DNA of 64,000 nt from Streptomyces sp. LHD-70 (GTDB taxonomy: Bacteria; Actinomycetota; Actinomycetes; Streptomycetales; Streptomycetaceae): assembly GCF_031157275.1 (NCBI RefSeq), contig NZ_JAVIFW010000008.1:62001-126000 (forward strand), written 5' to 3'. This document shows positions 38,697-46,938 of this stretch, one piece after another. The notes below the pieces were generated by a model. The model was given only the letters and a program-made list of their open reading frames with translations, searched no databases and was not told the origin of the DNA. Position 1 is the first letter of the stretch; every line of letters begins with the position of its first letter. Position numbers and translations under genes: made by a program.

Positions 38697-40160
38697 TCAG
38701 CTCAGGTCCACGCCCGGGTACAGCGGGAACCCGCTCACCAGGTCGGAGGCGCGGCGGGCGACGTCGTCCGAGATCTTCTCGTCCAGGACGTGCTGCGCCT
38801 TCGAGGGCGCACCCTTCGCCGTCGTGCCCGGCTCCGTCGACGTCAGCACGGTGTCGATGAGAGCCGCGATCTCGTCCATCTCCGAGACCCCCAGCCCCCG
38901 CGTCGTCAGCGCAGGCGTCCCGATCCGGATGCCCGACGTGTACCAGGCGCCGTTCGGGTCGGCCGGGATCGCGTTGCGGTTGGTGACCACGCCGGAGTCG
39001 AGCAGCGCGGCCTCGGCCTGGCGCCCGGTCAGGCCGTACGAGGACGCCACGTCGATCAGGTTCAGGTGGTTGTCCGTACCGCCCGTGACGAGGGTGGCGC
39101 CGCGGCGCATCAGGCCCTCGGCGAGTGCGCGGGCGTTGTCGACGACGCGCTGCGCGTAGTCCTGGAAGCCGGGGCGGCGGGCCTCGGCGAGTGCCACCGC
39201 CTTGGCGGCCATGACGTGCGGGAGCGGACCGCCGAGGACCATCGGGCAGCCGCGGTCCACCTGGTCCTTGAGGCTGTCGTCGCACAGGACCATGCCGCCC
39301 CGCGGGCCGCGCAGCGACTTGTGGGTGGTGGTGGTGACGATCTGCGCGTGCGGTACGGGGTCGAAGTCGCCGGTGAGGACCTTGCCGGCGACGAGGCCCG
39401 CGAAGTGCGCCATGTCGACCATGAGCGTCGCGCCGACCTCGTCGGCGATCTCCCGCATGATCCGGAAGTTCACCAGGCGCGGGTAGGCCGAGTACCCGGC
39501 GACGATCACCAGCGGCTTGAACGCGCGGGCCTGGGCGCGGAGCGCCTCGTAGTCGATGAGGCCGGTGGCGGGGTCGGTGCCGTAGGAGCGCTGGTCGAAC
39601 ATCTTGCCCGAGATGTTCGGGCGGAAGCCGTGTGTGAGGTGGCCGCCCGCGTCCAGGGACATGCCGAGCATCCGCTGGTTGCCGAAGGCCTGGCGCAGCT
39701 CGGCCCAGTCGGCGTCGGAGAGGTCGTTGACGTTGCGGACGCCTGCCGCGGCCAGCGCCGGGGCCTCGATGCGGTCGGCGAGGATCGCCCAGAACGCGAC
39801 CAGGTTGGCGTCGATGCCGGAGTGCGGCTGGGCGTAGGCGTGCTGCGCGCCGAAGAGTTCGCGGGCGTGCTCGGCGGCGAGGGCCTCGACGGTGTCGACG
39901 TTGCGGCAGCCGGCGTAGAAGCGGCGGCCGACGGTGCCCTCGGCGTACTTGTCGCTGAACCAGTTGCCCATGGCGAGCAGCGTGGCCGGGGAGGCGTAGT
40001 TCTCGGAGGCGATCAGCTTGAGCATCTCGCGCTGGTCGTGCAGCTCCTGGCCGATGGCGTCGGCGACGCGGGGTTCGACGCCGCGGATCACGTCGAGGGC
40101 GCTGCGGAACGCCGTCGATTCGGTGGAGTGAGAGGAGGGTGAGGAGGGTGCATCTGACAT
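38697..40160 (-). CDS. glyA: Serine hydroxymethyltransferase
   Basis: The 487-residue PLP enzyme interconverts serine and glycine with tetrahydrofolate. It shows LIASENYASPATLLAMG, DKYAEGTVGRRFYAGC, the PLP-lysine segment TTTTHKSLRGPRGGM and RIGTPALTTRG. It is about 60 residues longer than E. coli GlyA, with the insertion of the second actinobacterial type near APALAAAGVRNVNDLSDADW. ATG 40160 follows GGAGG at good distance. A ZTP riboswitch lies directly upstream, tying expression to one-carbon/folate status. Confidence 0.95.
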   Translation of the reverse strand: MSDAPSSPSSHSTESTAFRSALDVIRGVEPRVADAIGQELHDQREMLKLIASENYASPATLLAMGNWFSDKYAEGTVGRRFYAGCRNVDTVEALAAEHARELFGAQHAYAQPHSGIDANLVAFWAILADRIEAPALAAAGVRNVNDLSDADWAELRQAFGNQRMLGMSLDAGGHLTHGFRPNISGKMFDQRSYGTDPATGLIDYEALRAQARAFKPLVIVAGYSAYPRLVNFRIMREIADEVGATLMVDMAHFAGLVAGKVLTGDFDPVPHAQIVTTTTHKSLRGPRGGMVLCDDSLKDQVDRGCPMVLGGPLPHVMAAKAVALAEARRPGFQDYAQRVVDNARALAEGLMRRGATLVTGGTDNHLNLIDVASSYGLTGRQAEAALLDSGVVTNRNAIPADPNGAWYTSGIRIGTPALTTRGLGVSEMDEIAALIDTVLTSTEPGTTAKGAPSKAQHVLDEKISDDVARRASDLVSGFPLYPGVDLS

Positions 40161-40214
40161 GGGGACCTCCGGACGCGTTTGCGGTGCGGTCGTTCTCGGA
40201 CGACGTTCTCGGTA

Positions 40215-40300
40215 CGGCCCAGGCGCACGGCACACAGTTCACGAGCCGCTCCCCGATGGTTGATCCCATCTCAGCGCGCCAGTCACGACCCGCTGCTCAC
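40215..40300 (-). promoter_or_regulatory. ZTP (pfl) riboswitch upstream of glyA
   Basis: Read on the minus strand, the leader has GGGTCGTGACTGGCG (40291-40277), then a paired arm GATGGGATCAACCATC and GGGGAGCG, and finally CCGTGCGCCTGGGC (40230-40217). These are the conserved blocks and order of the pfl/ZTP motif, which binds the purine intermediates ZMP and ZTP when 10-formyl-tetrahydrofolate is low. glyA is one of its usual targets. No T-tract terminator follows, so control of the GGAGG site near 40170 is likely. Confidence 0.85.
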
Positions 40301-40416
40301 CTTACCGGCGTGCATGCGGGCGAGGTTTCCTCGTCCGTCATGCGAGCGACGATAGGCATGGGGGGCGACATCCCGCCCCTCATGGGTCCCTAGCTCCACG
40401 ACGAAACGGAGATCCC

Positions 40417-41622
40417 GTGTCCCGTACGGAACAGGCCATCGCCTCGGCCGACGCCCACAGCGCGCACAACTACCACCCGCTGCCCCTGGTCGTCGCCACA
40501 GCCGAGGGCGCCTGGATGACCGACGTCGAGGGGCGCCGCTACCTCGACATGCTCGCCGGGTACTCGGCGCTGAACTTCGGGCACGGCAACCGGCGTCTGC
40601 TCGACGCGGCCCGGGCCCAGCTGGAGCGGGTCACGCTGACCTCGCGGGCCTTCCACCACGACCGCTTCGCGGACTTCTGCACGCAGCTCGCCGAGCTCTG
40701 CGGCATGGACATGGTGCTGCCGATGAACACCGGCGCCGAGGCCGTCGAGACCGCCGTGAAGACCGCCCGGAAGTGGGGCTACCGGACCAAGGGCCTTCTC
40801 GACGGCACGGCGAAGATCGTGGTCGCGGCGAACAACTTTCACGGCCGTACGACGACGATCGTCAGCTTCTCCACGGACCAGGAGGCCCGCGCCGAGTTCG
40901 GCCCGTACACCCCGGGCTTCGAGATCGTGCCGTACGGCGACCTGGGCGCGCTGCGGGAGGCCGTCACCGACAACACGGTCGCCGTGCTCCTCGAACCGAT
41001 CCAGGGCGAGGCGGGCGTCCTGGTGCCGCCGGCCGGGTACATGGCGGGCGTGCGCGAGCTGACCCGCGAGCGGAACGTGCTGTTCATCGCCGACGAGATC
41101 CAGTCGGGCCTCGGCCGTACGGGCAGGACCTTCGCGTTGGAGCACGAGGGTGTCGTGCCGGACATGTACGTGCTCGGCAAGGCGCTGGGCGGCGGGGTCG
41201 TGCCGGTGTCGGCGGTGGTGTCCTCGGCGGATGTGCTCGGGGTGTACAAGCCGGGTGAGCACGGCTCGACGTTCGGCGGGAACCCGCTCGCGTGCGCGGT
41301 CGCCCTCGAGGTGATCGCGATGCTGCGCACCGGCGAGTTCCAGGAGCGGGCCGCCGAGCTCGGCGAGCATCTGCACCGCGAGCTGAAGCTGCTCGTCGGC
41401 GGCGGCGCGGTGCGGGAGGTGCGCGGGCGCGGGCTGTGGGCGGGCGTCGACATCGACCCGTCGTTCGGCACGGGCCGGGAGATCTCGGAGAAGCTGATGG
41501 ACCGGGGTGTCCTGGTGAAGGACACCCACGGGTCCACGATCCGGATCGCGCCGCCGCTGGTGATCTCCAAGGAGGATCTGGACTGGGGCCTGGACCAGCT
41601 GCGGGCGGTACTCACCAAGTGA
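40417..41622 (+). CDS. rocD: Ornithine aminotransferase
   Basis: The 401-residue class III aminotransferase converts ornithine to glutamate-5-semialdehyde. Marks are NYHPLPLVVATAEGAWMTDV, ALNFGHGNRRLL, MNTGAEAVETAVKTARKWGY, NFHGRTTTIVSFSTD, IADEIQSGLGRTG and the PLP-lysine segment LGKALGGG. GTG 40417 with GGAG upstream is the start. It is divergent from glyA, with the riboswitch leader between them. The last codons (VLTK, stop) are part of a 19-bp direct repeat (41605-41623 and 41632-41650), a small 3'-end duplication. Confidence 0.92.
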   Translation: MSRTEQAIASADAHSAHNYHPLPLVVATAEGAWMTDVEGRRYLDMLAGYSALNFGHGNRRLLDAARAQLERVTLTSRAFHHDRFADFCTQLAELCGMDMVLPMNTGAEAVETAVKTARKWGYRTKGLLDGTAKIVVAANNFHGRTTTIVSFSTDQEARAEFGPYTPGFEIVPYGDLGALREAVTDNTVAVLLEPIQGEAGVLVPPAGYMAGVRELTRERNVLFIADEIQSGLGRTGRTFALEHEGVVPDMYVLGKALGGGVVPVSAVVSSADVLGVYKPGEHGSTFGGNPLACAVALEVIAMLRTGEFQERAAELGEHLHRELKLLVGGGAVREVRGRGLWAGVDIDPSFGTGREISEKLMDRGVLVKDTHGSTIRIAPPLVISKEDLDWGLDQLRAVLTK

Positions 41623-41672
41623 CTGCTACGAGCGGTACTCACCAAGTGACCGAGTGAGCCCGCCCGCGACGG

Positions 41673-42857
41673 CTAAAGGATCACGTGCGGAAGGAATCGC
41701 GCGTACTCGTCGGTGATCAGACCCGACGACTCCCGGATGCCGAGCCCCGCCGCCTCGTCCTCGACGACCCACGCGCCGAGCACCACACGGTTGCCGTCGA
41801 AGTCGGGCAGCGGGGCCAACTCCTGGTAGCAGCACGGCTCGTCGCGCAGCACCGGCTCCGCGCCCGCCTCGTGCACGGTGACGCCCGCGCCCTCGCGGCC
41901 GAGCAGCGGCTTCGCCACGTACCCGCCGTCCGCGGCGAGTTCGCGGGGGCCGTCGAGGTAGGCGGGCAGCAGGTTCGGGTGGCCGGGGTAGAGCTCCCAG
42001 AGGATCGCGAGCAGAGCCTTGTTGGAGAGCAGCATCTTCCAGGCCGGCTCGATCCACAGGGTGGAGCCGGTGCCGCCGCCGTTGTCCAGGGTGTCCAGGA
42101 CCTGCGGGCCGAAGGCGTCGGTGGCCAGCCACTCCCACGGGTAGAGCTTGAAGCAGCTGCGGATGAAGCGGAGCTTCTCGTCCACGAACCGGCCGGAGAT
42201 CCGGTCCCAGCCGACGTCCTCCATGGCGATCGCCTCGGTGTCGATCCCGGCCTGCTGTGCGGTCTCGCGCAGGTACGCGACCGTCATCAGGTCCTCGCCG
42301 AGCTCGTCGCCGTTGGAGTGCGCGAAGTACAGCGGACTGCCCGGCGGGAGCAGCGCGGCCTGCTTCTTCCAGGCGTCGACCAGGCGCTCGTGCAGCGAGT
42401 TCCACTGGTCGGCGCCGGGAAAGCGCTCCTCCATCCAGAACCACTGCGGGCTCGCCGCCTCGACGAGGGAGGTGGGCGTGTCCGCGTTGTACTCCAGCAT
42501 CTTGGCCGGGCCCGTGCCGTCGTACCGCAGGTCGAACCGCCCGTACACGGACGGGAGTTCGGGCTTGCGCCGCCAGGCCTCGGCGATCAGCGAGGCGAGG
42601 CGCGGGTCGGTGATGCCGAGGTCGGCGAAGCGGTCCTGCTCGACGATGTGCGCGGCCGCGGCCAGGCACATGGCGTGCAGCTCCTCGACGACCTCCTCCA
42701 GGGCCTCGACCTCCGGCAGCGAGAAGACGTAGTACGCGCTCTCGTCCCAGTACGGGCGGAGGGAATCGTCCGGGTAGCGGGTCAGGGGGTAGATGCAGCC
42801 CTGCTCCTCGACCGTCTGCTGCCAGCCCTCGCGGGGCTCGATCGTGCGGCGCTCCAC
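41673..42857 (-). CDS. Glutathionylspermidine-synthase-like ATP-grasp ligase (YgiC/YjfC type)
   Basis: The 394-residue protein matches the synthetase half of GspS: MERRTIEPREGWQQTVEEQG, YGRFDLRYDGTGPAKMLEYN (metal/ATP-binding region), ADTPTSLVEAASPQW, LWIEPAWKMLLSNKALLAIL, GYVAKPLLGREGAGV and ITDEYARFLPHVIL. It lacks the amidase half. Actinomycetes do not make glutathione or glutathionylspermidine, so the substrate differs; orphan YgiC-type enzymes have no settled role. GTG 42857 lies 3 bp after the stop of a small lipoprotein gene, so the pair is co-translated. Confidence 0.85.
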   Translation of the reverse strand: MERRTIEPREGWQQTVEEQGCIYPLTRYPDDSLRPYWDESAYYVFSLPEVEALEEVVEELHAMCLAAAAHIVEQDRFADLGITDPRLASLIAEAWRRKPELPSVYGRFDLRYDGTGPAKMLEYNADTPTSLVEAASPQWFWMEERFPGADQWNSLHERLVDAWKKQAALLPPGSPLYFAHSNGDELGEDLMTVAYLRETAQQAGIDTEAIAMEDVGWDRISGRFVDEKLRFIRSCFKLYPWEWLATDAFGPQVLDTLDNGGGTGSTLWIEPAWKMLLSNKALLAILWELYPGHPNLLPAYLDGPRELAADGGYVAKPLLGREGAGVTVHEAGAEPVLRDEPCCYQELAPLPDFDGNRVVLGAWVVEDEAAGLGIRESSGLITDEYARFLPHVIL

Positions 42858-42860
42858 GGC

Positions 42861-43229
42861 TCAGCCGCCGCTGGAGGAGGAGCAGCCGAAGCCGCCGCGG
42901 GACACGGACGACTTGTCGAAGCTGCCGCCCTCGACCTTGCCGTTCTTGGAGCTGCCGCCGTAGTAGTACGAGCCGCTGCCGCCCTTGCCGCTGGTGCTGC
43001 TGCCGCCGCCGCTCTTGCACTCGTAACTCGGCAGCTGCTTGCGGGACGTGGGGTCCACGCAGCGCTTGTCGGGCTCGGAGCCGCAGGCGCTGAGGGTGAC
43101 GGCGAGGAGGCCCATGCCGCCGAGTACCACGGTGCTGGAACGCAGCTTGCGCGATCCGGCACCCATGCGCCGCTTGCCCGGCTCGGCCACTGTTTCGGTC
43201 ACTGTTTCGACGTTCGTCCCGATCGTCAT
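42861..43229 (-). CDS. Small Gly/Ser-rich lipoprotein paired with the ATP-grasp ligase (YgiB-like)
   Basis: The 122-residue product has a long basic head, a hydrophobic segment and lipobox LSAC (Cys49), followed by a short domain with two Cys residues (DKRCVDPTS, SYECKSGG). A Gly/Ser/Tyr-rich tail ends SSVSRGGFGCSSSSGG. E. coli YgiB, an otherwise different lipoprotein encoded with YgiC, also ends in a TRGGFG block, so the shared motif plus synteny suggests a cognate pair. ATG 43229 is chosen because GGGGGAG lies upstream; ATG 43166 would give a more standard signal peptide. Confidence 0.65.
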   Translation of the reverse strand: MTIGTNVETVTETVAEPGKRRMGAGSRKLRSSTVVLGGMGLLAVTLSACGSEPDKRCVDPTSRKQLPSYECKSGGGSSTSGKGGSGSYYYGGSSKNGKVEGGSFDKSSVSRGGFGCSSSSGG

Positions 43230-43424
43230 GATCCGGCCACTCCCCCGTTGTACGTATGCGGTGTTCGACTCGGGCCAGCGTAGAGAACAGCCCCCGTGGA
43301 ACCGCAAGCTGACCCCCTGTCACCCGCGCGGGCTGCTCTGACTTCGTCCTGATTGGGACGGTTTGCGCGCTCGGTTCCGCTGTCTCATTCGGTACGGCCT
43401 ACGGTACGGACTCCGTCCTGCGGG

Positions 43425-44894
43425 CTAATCCTGCGGACCGCCACGGGGCTCCGCCCCGGACCCCACCACCCCCGCCAACGCATCGCACAACGCGTCCAGC
43501 GCCCCCGCCCACGCGTGGTCCGGCGGGGTCGCGTACCCCACGACCAGCGCGGCACGGCCCACGGCAGGGGCCTCCGGGTGCCGGAAGCGGTCCAGGCCGA
43601 GGACCGTCAGGCCGTGCCAGGCGGCGGCACGGATCGCCAACTGCTCGGTACCGTAGGTAAGTTCGAGCACCGCGTGCAGCCCGGCCGCGATCCCGCTCAC
43701 CCTCACCTCGGGCACGCGCGCGGCGAGCGCGGCCACGAGCTGGTCGCGGCGGCGCCGGTAGCGCAGGCGGGCGGCGCGCACGTGCCGGTCGTACGCCCCC
43801 GAGGTCAGGAACTCGGCAAGGGTCAGCTGGTCGATCGCCCCGCAGGCCCAGTCCGACGGCCCCTTGGCGCGGGCCACGTCGGCGGCGAGCGCGGCGGGCA
43901 GCACCAGCCAGCCGAGCCGCAGCGCCGGGGCGAGGGACTTGCTGGCGGTGCCGAGGTACACGACGCGGTCCGGGTCGAGGCCCTGCAGTGCGCCGACCGG
44001 CTGCCGGTCGTAGCGGAACTCGCCGTCGTAGTCGTCCTCCAGGATCAGGCCGTCGGAGCGCCGCGCCCAGTCGACGGTCTCGGCGCGGCGCTCCGGCGAC
44101 AGCGCGACGCCCAGCGGGAACTGGTGCGCGGGCGTGAGCAGCACGGCGTCCGGGCCGAGCCGCGTCAACTGGTCGGTGCGGGTGGCGCGTTCGTCGTACG
44201 GGAGCGGGGGTGTGCGCAGTCCGGCCGTGGTGAGGAGTTCGCGGTGCACGTCGAGGCCGTACGAGTCGACGGCGACGGAACGAGTCCTCCCGGGCCCCTG
44301 CTGCAGGACCCGGGCCAGCAGCATCAGCCCGTGGGCGGCGCCGGAGCAGACGACGATGCGGTCCGGGTCCGCGTAGACGCCCCGGGCGCGCGCGAGGTAG
44401 TGGGCGAGGGCGGTGCGCAGTTCGACACGGCCCCGCGGATCGCCGTACCCGAAGGCCTCATTGGGCGCGGAGGACACCGCCTTGCGGGCGGCCTTGAGCC
44501 ACGCGGCGCGCGGGAACGAGGCGAGGTCGGGGGTGCCGGGAATCAGATCGTGGCGCGCGGGGCCCGGTGTGCGGCGTGGCGGTGGAGTGGCGGCCGGGCG
44601 GCTGACGGCGCGCTCGGCGACCCGGGTGCCGGAGCCCTGCCGTGCGGTGAGCCAGCCTTCGGCGACCAGGTCGGCGTAGGCGTCGGCGACGGTGTTGCGG
44701 GAGATGCCGAGGTCGGCGGCGAAGGTGCGGGAGGAGGGCAGCCGGGTGCCGGGGGCGAGCCGCCCGCCGCGGACGGCCTCGCGCAGGGCGTCGGTCAGGC
44801 CCTTGCGGATGCCGGGTCCGCGCAGGTCAACGTGGAGGTCGACGCCGCTGCCGCCGGGTTCGGGGCCGGGCAAAGTGGCCCAGGTTTTCGCCAT
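43425..44894 (-). CDS. MocR/PdxR-family regulator (GntR HTH fused to aminotransferase domain)
   Basis: The 489-residue protein has a winged helix-turn-helix at about 25-95 (GPGIRKGLTDALREAVRGGR, SSRTFAADLGISRNTVADAY) and a class I aminotransferase-like domain at about 115-480 with the PLP-lysine segment LGTASKSLAPALRLGW and LEDDYDGEFRYD. Such proteins sense PLP or an amino compound and bind direct repeats. It is divergent from two AhpD-like genes, its likely targets, with candidate sites at 44900-44920. Its last residues (PRGGPQD) are encoded by a dispersed repeat. Confidence 0.9.
   Translation of the reverse strand: MAKTWATLPGPEPGGSGVDLHVDLRGPGIRKGLTDALREAVRGGRLAPGTRLPSSRTFAADLGISRNTVADAYADLVAEGWLTARQGSGTRVAERAVSRPAATPPPRRTPGPARHDLIPGTPDLASFPRAAWLKAARKAVSSAPNEAFGYGDPRGRVELRTALAHYLARARGVYADPDRIVVCSGAAHGLMLLARVLQQGPGRTRSVAVDSYGLDVHRELLTTAGLRTPPLPYDERATRTDQLTRLGPDAVLLTPAHQFPLGVALSPERRAETVDWARRSDGLILEDDYDGEFRYDRQPVGALQGLDPDRVVYLGTASKSLAPALRLGWLVLPAALAADVARAKGPSDWACGAIDQLTLAEFLTSGAYDRHVRAARLRYRRRRDQLVAALAARVPEVRVSGIAAGLHAVLELTYGTEQLAIRAAAWHGLTVLGLDRFRHPEAPAVGRAALVVGYATPPDHAWAGALDALCDALAGVVGSGAEPRGGPQD
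43436..43464 (-). repeat. 29-bp dispersed repeat at the 3' end of the MocR gene
   Basis: A 29-bp sequence beginning GACCGCCACGGGGCTCCGCC is identical to 59701-59729. It contains the hairpin GGGGCTCCGCCCC. It lies inside the final codons of the regulator gene, on the opposite strand. Confidence 0.85.
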
Positions 44895-44899
44895 GGAAA

Positions 44900-44920
44900 T
44901 GGACCATACTCCTGGGCCAT
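44900..44920. promoter_or_regulatory. Direct repeats TGGACCAT/TGGGCCAT, candidate MocR sites
   Basis: TGGACCAT (44900-44907) and TGGGCCAT (44913-44920) lie in the 47-bp divergent gap between the MocR-type gene and the AhpD-like genes. MocR regulators usually bind direct repeats in such gaps. One turn-plus spacing (13 bp) is compatible, but this is inference. Confidence 0.45.
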
Positions 44921-44941
44921 CGTGCTCGTAGGGTCGAGGCC

Positions 44942-45469
44942 ATGAGCAACGAGCACACCGACGACAACGACGACCACACCCGTGGCTTCGTCCCCGAGCA
45001 CACCCCCCGCATGGAGTGGGCCAAGCTCGCCCCCGACGTCTACAAGGCGATGTGGCAGCTGGAGCAGGCCGTCCGCAAGGGCCTCGACCCGTCCCTCTAC
45101 CACCTGGTCAAGATCCGCGCCTCGCAGATCAACCACTGCGCGTTCTGCCTCGACATGCACACCAAGGACGCCCTCGCCGAGGGCGAGTCGGTGGAGCGGA
45201 TCATCCAGCTGAGCGCCTGGGAGGAGTCGAAGCACTTCTATACGCGCAGGGAGATCGCGGCGATCGAACTGACCGAGGCCGTCACGGTGTTGACGGAGGG
45301 CTTCGTTCCGGACGAGGTGTACGCGAGGGCCGCGGAGGTCTTCGAGGAGGCCGAACTCGCCCAGCTGATCGCGGGGATCACGACGATCAACGCGTGGAAC
45401 CGGTTCAGCGTGGCCACGCGGAAGGTGCCGGGCCACTACAAGTCGGCGGCCCCGGGGGGCCGTTCGTGA
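44942..45469 (+). CDS. Carboxymuconolactone decarboxylase/AhpD-family protein, first copy
   Basis: The 175 residues form the helical AhpD fold with redox motif CAFC (Cys66, Cys69) in QINHCAFCLDMHTKDA, preceded by LYHLVKIRASQ. These proteins act as alkylhydroperoxidases with a CxxC-His site. Residues 110-143 are nearly identical to residues 96-129 of the next gene. The ATG at 44942 is 47 bp from the divergent MocR gene, which probably controls it; its TGA is overlapped by the GTG of the second copy. Confidence 0.85.
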   Translation: MSNEHTDDNDDHTRGFVPEHTPRMEWAKLAPDVYKAMWQLEQAVRKGLDPSLYHLVKIRASQINHCAFCLDMHTKDALAEGESVERIIQLSAWEESKHFYTRREIAAIELTEAVTVLTEGFVPDEVYARAAEVFEEAELAQLIAGITTINAWNRFSVATRKVPGHYKSAAPGGRS

Positions 45470-45933
45470 AGCCGTCCGTGAGGTCGTATCCGCGTACCAC
45501 CGAACTGCCGGCCGATGCCCGTACCGCGATGCAGGCGTTGAGCGCGGCAGCGAAGCGCGGGCTCGGCGACGCGGCGCTCGCCGAGCTGGTGATGATCCGA
45601 GCCTCGCAGCTCAACCGGTGCGCGTTCTGCCTCGACATGCACCTGGCGCTGGCGCGCAAGGCGGGCGAGTCGGAGGAGCGCCTGGACCTCCTCGCCACGT
45701 GGGAGGAGACGACCGGCACGTACACGGCCCGCGAGCGCGCGGCGCTGGCCCTGACGGAGGCGGTGACCGTCCTGACGGAGGGCTTCGTACCGGACGAGGT
45801 GTACGCGCGGGCCGCGGAGCTCTTCGAGGAGGCCGAACTCGCCCACCTCATCGGGGTGATCACGGCCATCAACTCCTGGAACCGCCTGATGGTCGCCCGC
45901 CGCATCCAGCCGGGAGGCCCGGCATGGACGTGA
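45466..45933 (+). CDS. Carboxymuconolactone decarboxylase/AhpD-family protein, second copy
   Basis: The 155-residue paralogue of the preceding gene has CAFC (Cys52, Cys55) in QLNRCAFCLDMHLALA. GTG 45466 overlaps the previous stop (GTGA). The C-terminus (RRIQPGGPAWT) falls in the first copy of a triplicated 41-bp unit that also supplies the start region of the next gene. The two AhpD copies may form a heteromer. No thiol reductant partner is encoded next to them. Confidence 0.85.
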   Translation: MKPSVRSYPRTTELPADARTAMQALSAAAKRGLGDAALAELVMIRASQLNRCAFCLDMHLALARKAGESEERLDLLATWEETTGTYTARERAALALTEAVTVLTEGFVPDEVYARAAELFEEAELAHLIGVITAINSWNRLMVARRIQPGGPAWT

Positions 45934-46024
45934 GCACCTTCTCCAGGCTTCCGGGAGGCCCGGCATGGACGTGAGCACCTTCTCCAGGCTTCCGGGAGGC
46001 CCGGCATGGACGTGAAGACCTTCC
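45910..46024 (+). repeat. Triplicated 41-bp start/stop unit between AhpD and PEP-mutase genes
   Basis: Identical 41-bp units at 45910-45950 and 45951-45991 are followed by a partial third at 45992-46024. Each has GGGAGG and ATGGACGTGA. The starts at 45924 and 45965 open 16-codon frames (MDVSTFSRLPGGPAWT) that stop inside the next start; only the third start (46006) opens the real gene. Confidence 0.9.
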
Positions 46025-46734
46025 GCGACCTGCACCACGACCGCGCCCCCGGCGACCCGCTAATCCTGCCGGGCCCCTGGGACGCGGCCAGCGCCCGCGC
46101 GTTCGCCGGGGCGGGCTTCCCGGCCCTCGCGACGCCGAGCGCGGGCATCGCGGAGTCCCTCGGATACGAGGACGGGGCCACCCCGGCCGACGAGATGTTC
46201 GCGGCGGTCGCCCGCATCGTCCGCGCGGTGACCGACTACGGCATCCCGGTCTCGGCGGACCTGGAGTCGGGCTACGGGCTACCGCCCCGCGAGCTCGTCG
46301 ACCGGGCCCTGGCGGCGGGCGTCGTCGGCCTCAACATCGAGGACTCCGACCCGACCGCCCCATCCGGCCTCGCCGACCCGCACAAGCACGCGGACCGCCT
46401 CGCGGAGATCCGCACGGCGGCGGGCGACGCCCTGTTCGTCAACGCTCGCGTGGACACGTACGTACGGGGCGTTCCGGACCTGGATGAGACGGTCCGGCGG
46501 GCCCGCCTGTACGTGGAGGCGGGCTCGGACTCCGCCTACCCGATCCTGGCCCCGGCGGACGCCCTCCCAACCCTGTGCGCCACGATCCCCGCACCGGTGA
46601 ACGCCCTGGCCCTGCCGGACGGCCCGTCGCCACGGGAGCTGGGCCGACTCGGCGCGTCTCGGGTGACGTTCGGGCCTGGGTTGCTTCGGCGGGTCATGGG
46701 GGTTGCGGGGGAGATCGCGAAAGAGTTGCGCTAG
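46006..46734 (+). CDS. Isocitrate lyase/PEP phosphomutase-family protein
   Basis: The 242-residue barrel protein begins MDVKTFRDLHHDRAPGDPLI and shows LPGPWDAASARAFAGAGFPA, the metal-binding VSADLESGYG, GVVGLNIEDSD, FVNARVDTYV and a C-terminal RVTFGPGLLRR. The family includes 2-methylisocitrate lyase, oxaloacetate hydrolase and phosphonopyruvate enzymes. The catalytic KKCGH loop of isocitrate lyases is absent, so C-C lyase activity on isocitrate is unlikely. The start at the third copy of the repeated GGGAGG-ATG unit is set by family homology. Confidence 0.85.
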   Translation: MDVKTFRDLHHDRAPGDPLILPGPWDAASARAFAGAGFPALATPSAGIAESLGYEDGATPADEMFAAVARIVRAVTDYGIPVSADLESGYGLPPRELVDRALAAGVVGLNIEDSDPTAPSGLADPHKHADRLAEIRTAAGDALFVNARVDTYVRGVPDLDETVRRARLYVEAGSDSAYPILAPADALPTLCATIPAPVNALALPDGPSPRELGRLGASRVTFGPGLLRRVMGVAGEIAKELR

Positions 46735-46938
46735 CCGACACCGTGCGCCCCCATCACGCCGATTGCATCGGTCAAGTAGTGGCCCGGTGTAGATCCGGTG
46801 CGGGCTTCTCCGTCGGCCGCCCAGGACGAAGTACCTGTCCACAGGGCTTATATGACGGATGTAAGGTGCCGAGAGGTCCAGAGGGCGGCGAGCCTTCTGG
46901 GCCTTTCACGGCCAGCACCGAACGGGGAACAGCGGTTC

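Noticed and set aside
41605..41650. att-like direct repeat of 19 bp at the end of rocD
   Set aside because: The repeats are only 27 bp apart with no integrase or tRNA gene. A small slippage duplication is simpler.
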